64,000 nt of DNA from positions 186,001-250,000 of the forward strand of contig NZ_BARG01000031.1 of assembly GCF_000376565.1 (NCBI RefSeq). The letters are read 5' to 3'. A program made the translations under genes and the position numbers. This document shows, piece by piece, positions 58,645-64,000 of the stretch. Position 1 is the stretch's first letter, and every line of letters starts with the position of its first letter. Under the pieces are notes generated by a model, which saw only the letters and a list, made by a program, of their open reading frames with translations, had not been told where the DNA came from and made no database searches. The DNA comes from Streptomyces hokutonensis (lineage in GTDB: Bacteria; Actinomycetota; Actinomycetes; Streptomycetales; Streptomycetaceae).

Positions 58645-60009
58645 ATGCGAACCCCCCACGCCCTGTTCGCCATCACCGCAGCGCTGGCCGCGACGCTCGT
58701 CTCACCACCGGCCGGCGCCGCCGACGCGGTCCCGGCCCCCGGCACCTACTACGTCCAGAGCGCCACCACCGGGCTCAACGCGGCCGACAAGGGGGGAGCG
58801 GTGGAGCAGCACAACCCCAAGGGCAACGAGGACCACCAGCAGTGGAACCTCAAGGCGAGCGGATCCTCGTACGTCCTGGAGAGCACCGACACGGCAGGCA
58901 GCTGCCTCGGCCGCTCGGGCGCCCAGGCGAAGACCGTCGCCTGCACGAGCGCCGACGCCGCCTGGCAGATCACCGCGACCGGCGGCGACCAGTACACGCT
59001 CCAAGTCCCGGGAACGGCAAGCTACTTGACCGTGGCCGCCAAGCCCTCCGGCGCCAACTACCCGGCCCAGCTCGCCATCGGCTCCTCCGGCAGCCTCGCC
59101 TCCTGGTACCTGACCCCGATCACCTCACCCACCAGGCCGATCCCCGCCCAGGACCAACGCACCCTGGACCAGGTCACGTTCCTCACCGCGCACAACGCCT
59201 ACGCCAACGGGGTCGACGGCGGCTTCGCCCCGCCCTTCGTGAACTTCTTCCCCAACCAGGCCCGCGGCCTCAACCAGCAACTCTCCGACGGCGTACGGGG
59301 GTTCATGCTGGACATCCACCAGACCCCCGACGGCGCGATCCTCTGCCACGACAGCTGCACCCTGGTCAGCAGCCCGGTCGCCCTGAACGTCGACCTCCAG
59401 CGCATCGTGGACTTCCTCAAGGCGCACACCGACCAGTTCGTCACCGTCTTCCTGGAGGACTACGTCGACCCGACCGTCCTGCGCAGCGAACTCGCCCGCG
59501 TCAACGGCCTGTACGACGTGCTGTACCGCCCCGACCAGACCGGAGTGCAGCAGAACGGCTGGCCGAAGATGGCCGACCTGATCGCTGCCAACCACCGCCT
59601 GCTGATCTTCACCGACCACAGCCGCGCCTCCGACCAGTCCGCCGGACTGACCCGGGACAGCTTCGGAGTGATGTACCAGCGCGAGTGGACCGTCGAGAAC
59701 TACTGGTCCATGGGCTCCGGCGCGAGCTCCTCCGACTGGTCCTGCTACAGCCGCTGGTACGGCAGTGACCTCAACGTGCCGCTCACACAGACCTATTCGG
59801 GATTCCGCCCGCTGTTCGTCATGAACCACTTCCGTGACGCCACCATCGCCGGGACGGCACAGACCGACAACACCAAGATCCTGGACCGGGCCCAGCGGTT
59901 CTGCCAGCCGGCCGCCCGCAAGAAGCCCAACTTCCTCGCCGTGGACCGCTACGACCTCGGCAACCCCGCCTCGGCCGTCGACAGCCTGAACACCTACACA
60001 TATCCGTAA
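58645..60009 (+). CDS. Secreted PI-PLC X-domain protein with N-terminal ricin-like module
   Basis: This 454-residue exported protein has a signal peptide (ends near AGAAD), a beta-trefoil-like carbohydrate-binding module at about 33-158 (TYYVQSATTGLNAADKGG, HQQWNLKASG), and a phosphatidylinositol-phospholipase C X-type TIM barrel. His183 (TAHNAYAN) and His235 (CHDSC) are the likely catalytic pair, with GFMLDIHQTPDG between. Substrate may be a phosphoinositide or a glycosylated lipid. ATG at 58645 has AAGGG seven bases upstream. Confidence 0.88.
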   Translation: MRTPHALFAITAALAATLVSPPAGAADAVPAPGTYYVQSATTGLNAADKGGAVEQHNPKGNEDHQQWNLKASGSSYVLESTDTAGSCLGRSGAQAKTVACTSADAAWQITATGGDQYTLQVPGTASYLTVAAKPSGANYPAQLAIGSSGSLASWYLTPITSPTRPIPAQDQRTLDQVTFLTAHNAYANGVDGGFAPPFVNFFPNQARGLNQQLSDGVRGFMLDIHQTPDGAILCHDSCTLVSSPVALNVDLQRIVDFLKAHTDQFVTVFLEDYVDPTVLRSELARVNGLYDVLYRPDQTGVQQNGWPKMADLIAANHRLLIFTDHSRASDQSAGLTRDSFGVMYQREWTVENYWSMGSGASSSDWSCYSRWYGSDLNVPLTQTYSGFRPLFVMNHFRDATIAGTAQTDNTKILDRAQRFCQPAARKKPNFLAVDRYDLGNPASAVDSLNTYTYP

Positions 60010-60051
60010 AGTGCGGGTGGCCGCGCCGCGCGTGTGTGCGAAACTCCGCTG

Positions 60052-60957
60052 ATGACCTCCGCGAAGATCACCGCCGCAGCCGCGGGCACCTGGAAACTCG
60101 GCGACCTGCCCGTCAACCGCATCGGCTTCGGCGCGATGCGGCTGACGGGCAGCGCCGCCTTCAACCTCGGCACGCCCAGTGACCGTGACCGCTCGATCGC
60201 CGTGCTGCGCAAGGCGGTTGAGCTCGGTGTGAATCACATCGACACGGCCGCCTTCTACTTCTCGACGCTGCGGTCGGCCAACGAGCTCATCAACACCGCG
60301 CTCGCCCCCTACCCCGACGACCTCGTGATCGCCACGAAGGTCGGCCCCTTCCGCACCTACTCGGGGGAGTGGGGCAGCCCGGCACGCCCCGACGAACTGC
60401 GCGGCCATGTCGAGGAGAACCTGCGCCAGCTCGGGCGCGACCGGCTCGACGTGGTCTATCTGCGCCGTATGGGACAGGACTCGATCGCCGAGCACTTCGG
60501 CGCGCTCGCCGAACTCCAGCAGGAGGGCCTGGTACGGCACCTCGCGCTCTCCGACATCGAGCCCCGGCACCTCGCCGAGGCGCAGGAGATCGCCCCGGTG
60601 GTGAGCGTGCAGAACCGGTTCGCGCTCGACTCGTACCGCGCCGAGACCGACGACATGCTGCGGATCTGCGGCGAACAGGGCATCGCGTTCGTGCCGTTCT
60701 TCGCCATCGCGGGCGCGGGGGGCGCCAGGAGCGCGACCACGGCTCACGACGACGCGGTCCTGGCCGTTGCTGAGGCCCACGACACCAGCCCCGCCCAGAT
60801 CCGCCTGGCCTGGACCCTGGCCCAGGGACCGCACGTTCTCGCCATCCCCGGCACGGGCAACCCCGACCATCTCGCCGAGAATGTCGCGGTGGGCGCGATC
60901 CGCCTGACCGACGACGAACTGGCCGGGCTCAACGACCTGCACAGGAAGGCCGGTTGA
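60052..60957 (+). CDS. Aldo/keto reductase (YdbC-like)
   Basis: This 301-residue TIM-barrel enzyme has NRIGFGAMRLTG at the start, the catalytic Asp in NHIDTAAFYFS, the Lys in IATKVG, and the C-terminal cofactor region ATKVG...AIPGTGNPDHL. Where most family members have a catalytic His (YLHR) the sequence reads YLRR, a change I associate with the YdbC-type subgroup, so it is probably genuine. The ribosome-binding site is weak; ATG at 60052 is chosen over 60034. It follows the PI-PLC gene by 42 bases. Confidence 0.85.
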   Translation: MTSAKITAAAAGTWKLGDLPVNRIGFGAMRLTGSAAFNLGTPSDRDRSIAVLRKAVELGVNHIDTAAFYFSTLRSANELINTALAPYPDDLVIATKVGPFRTYSGEWGSPARPDELRGHVEENLRQLGRDRLDVVYLRRMGQDSIAEHFGALAELQQEGLVRHLALSDIEPRHLAEAQEIAPVVSVQNRFALDSYRAETDDMLRICGEQGIAFVPFFAIAGAGGARSATTAHDDAVLAVAEAHDTSPAQIRLAWTLAQGPHVLAIPGTGNPDHLAENVAVGAIRLTDDELAGLNDLHRKAG

Positions 60958-60970
60958 ACCAGGGTCGGGC

Positions 60971-61429
60971 TCACACCAGCCAGACGCCGTCCCGCATCAG
61001 ATGGCGCTTGGGCAGCTCGCGCACCTCGTGCCACGCCTGGACGGCGAGCGGCCGTATCCGGAAGAAGGAGTAGGGCGCACGGTCCTGGCGGGGATCCCAG
61101 CCGTACTTCGCGTCGAAGGCGGCGGCAGCGGCGACCGGGACGTCCTCGGCGGTGAAGGCCGTGGCCTCGCCGTCGATGAGCACGACGTCCCGGGTGTCCG
61201 CGAAGGCCAGCCGGGTCCGCCGTCCGTCGCTCAGATTGCGGCCCGTGGGGTTCGTGGGCCGGGTGCACAGCCACACGGCCTCCCCGTCCCAGACGAACCA
61301 CAGCGCGACCAGACAGGGCAGCCCGTCGGTGTCCGCCGAGGCCACCCAGATGTCCAACTCCCGCTCCAGCCGCGCCAGTACGTCACGCCTGCGCTCCTCG
61401 GGGCTGCGGGGCGGCACGGCGATCTTCAT
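60971..61429 (-). CDS. Pyridoxamine 5'-phosphate oxidase-like flavin-binding protein
   Basis: This 152-residue protein has the split-barrel fold of FMN- or F420-binding oxidoreductases (DIWVASADTDGLPCLVALWFVWDGEAVWLCTRPTNPTGRNLSDG, then FADTRDVVLIDGEATAF). Actinobacterial relatives often use F420 or bind haem/flavin. The ATG at 61429 is the first start giving the usual N-terminal length. It is convergent with the aldo/keto reductase gene, 13 bases away. Confidence 0.8.
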   Translation of the reverse strand: MKIAVPPRSPEERRRDVLARLERELDIWVASADTDGLPCLVALWFVWDGEAVWLCTRPTNPTGRNLSDGRRTRLAFADTRDVVLIDGEATAFTAEDVPVAAAAAFDAKYGWDPRQDRAPYSFFRIRPLAVQAWHEVRELPKRHLMRDGVWLV

Positions 61430-61458
61430 GCCCGGGACGCTACCGGCGGCGCCCGCGC

Positions 61459-61500
61459 GGCGCCTCGGGCCGGGGTCGTAGGACCTCGGACCGAGGCGCC
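61459..61500 (-). terminator. Hairpin between dienelactone hydrolase and flavoprotein genes
   Basis: GGCGCCTCGG (61459-61468) pairs perfectly with CCGAGGCGCC (61491-61500). The 22-base loop holds a smaller GGTC/GACC stem. It lies 44 bases past the dienelactone hydrolase stop on the minus strand. Confidence 0.65.
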
Positions 61501-61543
61501 GTGGCGTCAGCGCAGTGAGGCGGGTGGGCAAGTCGCCGTGGTG

Positions 61544-62254
61544 TCAGCCCAGTCGGGCGTGCAGGAAGGGGACCGTGCTCGCCCAGGCGCGGGCAGCCGA
61601 GTCGGCGTCGTAGACCGGGCGGCCGTCGTTGAAGAAGGCGTGGTTCGCCGGGTAGAGGCGCAGGTCCGCGGTGATGCCGGACTGCCGCTCGACGGTCTCG
61701 CGCAGGGCGTCGAGGCTCTTCGCGGGGATGCTCTCGTCCAACTCGCCGTAGTGGCCGAGGATTTGGGCCTTCAGCCCGGAGAAGTCGGGGAACTCGCCCT
61801 GGATCACTCCGTAGAACGGCACCGCCGCGCTCACCCTCGGGTCGGCCGCGGCCAGGTACAGGACGAAGCCGCCGCCCATGCAGAAGCCGACCGCGCCGAC
61901 CGTGTCCGAGGTGACCTCGGGCAGGGACAGCAGATGGTCGACGGCGCCGGAGAGCAGTTCGACACCGCGGGCGACCGGGAGCGCCCGCATCATCCGCAGG
62001 GCCTCGTCGCTCTCGTGCGCCACGTTCCCGCCGTACAGGTCCGGGGCGAACGCCACGAAGCCCTCCTGCGCGAGCCGGTCCGCCACGTTCGCGATGTGGT
62101 CGGTCAGGCCCCACCACTCCTGGATGACGATCACACCCGGCCCGCTCCCGGACGGCGGCAGCGCGAGATAGCCGTGGGCGGTGCCCCCGGCGCTGGGAAA
62201 CGTGACGTTCTGACGGGCCGGGGCTCCGGTCGACTTCGGCAGCTCGGAGGACAT
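61544..62254 (-). CDS. Dienelactone hydrolase family protein
   Basis: This 236-residue alpha/beta hydrolase should open lactone or related esters. The triad is visible: Cys125 in GFCMGGGF, an Asp in YGELDESIP and a His in YPANHAFFND, with Glu46 in QEWWGL that primes the cysteine in this family. AGGAG lies nine bases before the ATG. No aromatic degradation genes are nearby, so the natural substrate is unclear. Confidence 0.92.
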   Translation of the reverse strand: MSSELPKSTGAPARQNVTFPSAGGTAHGYLALPPSGSGPGVIVIQEWWGLTDHIANVADRLAQEGFVAFAPDLYGGNVAHESDEALRMMRALPVARGVELLSGAVDHLLSLPEVTSDTVGAVGFCMGGGFVLYLAAADPRVSAAVPFYGVIQGEFPDFSGLKAQILGHYGELDESIPAKSLDALRETVERQSGITADLRLYPANHAFFNDGRPVYDADSAARAWASTVPFLHARLG

Positions 62255-62367
62255 GACGCTCAACTCCTGTACGGTGGTGCTCGATGGGGGAGTGTGCCAG
62301 GGCGGCCTCGACACGATCACCAGCCTGTCACGCCCCGGACGGAGGGCCGCTCCGGCCCCTCCGTCCG

Positions 62368-63426
62368 TCACCCGGACGCGGTTCTCACCTCCGCTTCCCG
62401 ACCCATGCGCACCACCCGCCCGGCGGCCACCTTCTGCAGCAGCCCGTACGCCAGCACCGGCAGCAGGATGTGCGGGCGGTCGGGCAGGGTTGTCGTGATC
62501 AGCACCGCGCTCGCGCTGCTGTTGTTCATCCCGCAGGCCAGCGTCACCGAAGCGCCCGACCGGGCGTCGAGGCGCAGCACCCGCGAGGCCAGCCGCCCCA
62601 GCGTGAAGGACAGCCCGCACACCGTCGCGGCGACGGCGAGTGCGGCCAGCAGCAGGACCGGGCGCGGATGGCGCAGGAACGGCCCGAGCACACCGCTCGC
62701 GTTGACATACGTCAGCAGCAGCGAACCCGGGAGGGCGGCGGGCACGGCTGTGCGGAGAAGCACACCCAGTGCGCTCGGGGGCAGCGTGAGCCGGCAGAGG
62801 ATGCCCGCTGCGCAGGGCAGTACCACGGAGGTCAGGGCGAAGGTGTTCCCGGCCGCCTGTCCGGCCATGTCCAGCCGGCCCGCGTAGTCACCCTGGAGGA
62901 GCGGACACAGGACTGCCAGGGTGAGCGGGACGGTCAGTGGGCTGACCAGGGTGGAGGCGAGCACCAGGCCGACGGCCGTGGGCTGGTCGCCGTCCCCCTT
63001 CGCGGTCCACACGGTCGCGCCGGCCGCCACGGGCATGGCGACCACGAGGATCATCGCGGCGATCATGCCGCTGCCGCCGTCGTGGTCCGGCGAAAGACGC
63101 AGCGCGAGGGCCACCCCGGGGACGATCAGCAGCGGCACCAGGATGTGCAGCGCGAGGCCGGCGAGCAGAGCGACGGGGTGCCGTACCAGCAGCCGCAGCT
63201 CACGCAGCGGCACCTGGAGACCGGCGCCGAACAGCACCAGCGCGAGGAGCAACTGCGGGGTTTTGAGGGGCAGTTCGGAGATGCCTGTCGCATGCGGGTG
63301 CCGGAGCCACAGGCCGGGGCCGGGCAGCAACGCCGCCGCGGCATACGTGACGGCGACGGCCTGTCCGAGGTGTCGGCGCAGCAGGCCGGGCGGGCGGGGC
63401 TGATTCCTGGTGGATCGGGGACACAT
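62368..63426 (-). CDS. Bile acid:sodium symporter (BASS)-family transporter
   Basis: This 352-residue membrane protein has about 9-10 helices and the BASS motifs: an early LLALVLFGAGLQVPL and the crossover segment VTLACGMNNSSASAVLI near the C-terminus. Family members carry bile acids, pyruvate, pantothenate or other organic anions with sodium, and ACR3 relatives export arsenite. The substrate here is not decidable. It is divergent from the BlaI-type gene at the right edge, with 239 bases between. Confidence 0.82.
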   Translation of the reverse strand: MCPRSTRNQPRPPGLLRRHLGQAVAVTYAAAALLPGPGLWLRHPHATGISELPLKTPQLLLALVLFGAGLQVPLRELRLLVRHPVALLAGLALHILVPLLIVPGVALALRLSPDHDGGSGMIAAMILVVAMPVAAGATVWTAKGDGDQPTAVGLVLASTLVSPLTVPLTLAVLCPLLQGDYAGRLDMAGQAAGNTFALTSVVLPCAAGILCRLTLPPSALGVLLRTAVPAALPGSLLLTYVNASGVLGPFLRHPRPVLLLAALAVAATVCGLSFTLGRLASRVLRLDARSGASVTLACGMNNSSASAVLITTTLPDRPHILLPVLAYGLLQKVAAGRVVRMGREAEVRTASG

Positions 63427-63606
63427 CGTGGCGCTCTTCCGTCGTAGGACCTGGGCGGAGACGGAACGCCGGTATCGCCTGGAGGCTCGTCGACACGCGC
63501 GGGGGAATGAGTGTGCGAAGCCCTGCGGTCATCGTGGACGGTCCCTTCCATAATGGGCGGACGGGAATGGGCACACAGATGCGGTGACGACACGGCACCC
63601 GAGTGA

Positions 63607-63641
63607 CTACAATCCTGTAGACGGTCTACTGAACTGTAGAC
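63607..63641. promoter_or_regulatory. BlaI/MecI-type operator cluster
   Basis: Nested repeats are visible: CTACA-N4-TGTAG (63607-63620), GTAGAC-G-GTCTAC (63617-63629), and GTCTAC-N6-GTAGAC (63624-63641). TACA/TGTA dyads are the core of known BlaI and MecI operators. The cluster ends 24 bases before the regulator's ATG, so autoregulation is likely. Confidence 0.65.
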
Positions 63642-63665
63642 GAGGACGGGGTGAGGATCGTTCCC

Positions 63666-64000
63666 ATGGCCGACGCGAAGGACGAACGCCGACCGGCGGG
63701 TGAGCTGGAGGCCACCGTCATGGCCGCCCTCTGGGCCGCCGGCGACCCGCAGACCCCAGGAGAGGTGCAGCTGAGCCTCGGCACGGGCCTGGCCCGCACC
63801 ACGGTGACGACGATCCTGACCCGGCTGCACGACAAGGGCGTCGTCGACCGCCTGCGCCAGGGCCGCGGCTACGCCTACTTCCCGGTCCAGGACGCGCAGG
63901 GCCTCACCGCCCGCCGCATGCACACCGAGCTCGACCGGGACGGCGACCGGGAGACCGTGCTCGCCCGCTTCGTCGCCCAGCTCAGCCCCGACGACGAGCG
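63666..64000 (+). CDS. BlaI/MecI/CopY-family repressor (3' end outside window)
   Basis: The visible 111 codons encode a winged helix with ELEATVMAALWAAGDPQTPGEVQLSLG, then TTVTTILTRLHDKGVVDRLRQGRGYAYFPV, and the start of the dimerisation helices (FVAQLSPDDE). This is the BlaI family, whose repressors are often inactivated by a membrane protease encoded next to them. Whether an M56 peptidase follows cannot be seen. The ATG at 63666 lies just after the operator cluster; GTGAGGA upstream may act as ribosome-binding site. Confidence 0.9.
   Translation, partial: MADAKDERRPAGELEATVMAALWAAGDPQTPGEVQLSLGTGLARTTVTTILTRLHDKGVVDRLRQGRGYAYFPVQDAQGLTARRMHTELDRDGDRETVLARFVAQLSPDDE

Overview
The window reads as a chromosomal segment of a Streptomyces or close relative. 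Coding DNA is very GC-rich with G or C at almost every third codon position, GTG and TTG starts are common, and marker families are present: an NsdA-type regulator, an SsgA-like protein, a chaplin with a sortase signal, a Tat-exported phospholipase C, an SPW-repeat membrane protein and an ECF42 sigma factor. No rRNA, tRNA, phage, insertion sequence or CRISPR array was seen. About 57 genes are supported, two of them cut by the window edges and one frameshifted.

Layout. 1-7.4 kb: an NsdA-like regulator (5' end outside the window), a PAS/SpoIIE phosphatase, a secreted M4 metalloprotease and a MurJ-type flippase. 7.4-10.9 kb: two SDR oxidoreductases divergent from a LysR regulator, then an SsgA-like protein. 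11-16.8 kb: phospholipase C with a PHO-box-like upstream site, a Gfo/Idh/MocA dehydrogenase, and a baeRF3-type protein divergent from an arginine/ornithine antiporter. 16.8-22.8 kb: arginine deiminase, asparagine synthetase with a leader hairpin, a secreted tripeptidyl-peptidase-like hydrolase and a long chaplin. 22.8-28.5 kb: acetyltransferases, a LysR/SDR divergent pair with a striking operator, a frameshifted epimerase and a GlsB-type protein. 28.7-36 kb: a secreted GIFT-like protein, a GH2 exo-beta-D-glucosaminidase, its likely ROK repressor and an APC permease. 36.2-41.9 kb: a small kinase-like protein, a fused ArsR-SRPBCC protein, and a probable light-response cluster (SPW protein, ECF sigma, MerR/cobalamin-domain regulator, photolyase).

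41.9-47.2 kb is the clearest functional unit: a LysR regulator divergent from a Cys-Cys leader peptide and the operon sfnG-ssuE-sfnB-ssuD, which should take sulfur from dimethyl sulfone and methanesulfonate. 47.2-52.7 kb: an Eis-like acetyltransferase, an acyl-CoA dehydrogenase-like enzyme, an NCS1 permease with an unusual eight-cysteine tail, and a soluble AmiC-like ligand-binding protein. 52.8-57.4 kb: MarR, the DGPF/ECF42 pair, an aldehyde dehydrogenase, and an ArsR/SRPBCC pair behind a perfect 34-bp palindrome. 57.4-64 kb: a dihydroflavonol-reductase-like SDR, a secreted PI-PLC-type protein with a DasR-like site, an aldo/keto reductase, a flavin-binding protein, dienelactone hydrolase, a BASS transporter and a BlaI-type repressor cut by the right edge.

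The richest signal is regulatory: many perfect inverted repeats sit exactly on the promoters of divergent or autoregulated repressors. They allow specific regulator-operator predictions, most convincingly the paired 17-bp sites of the ROK/glucosaminidase locus, the two ArsR palindromes, the BlaI cluster and the sulfur leader peptide.
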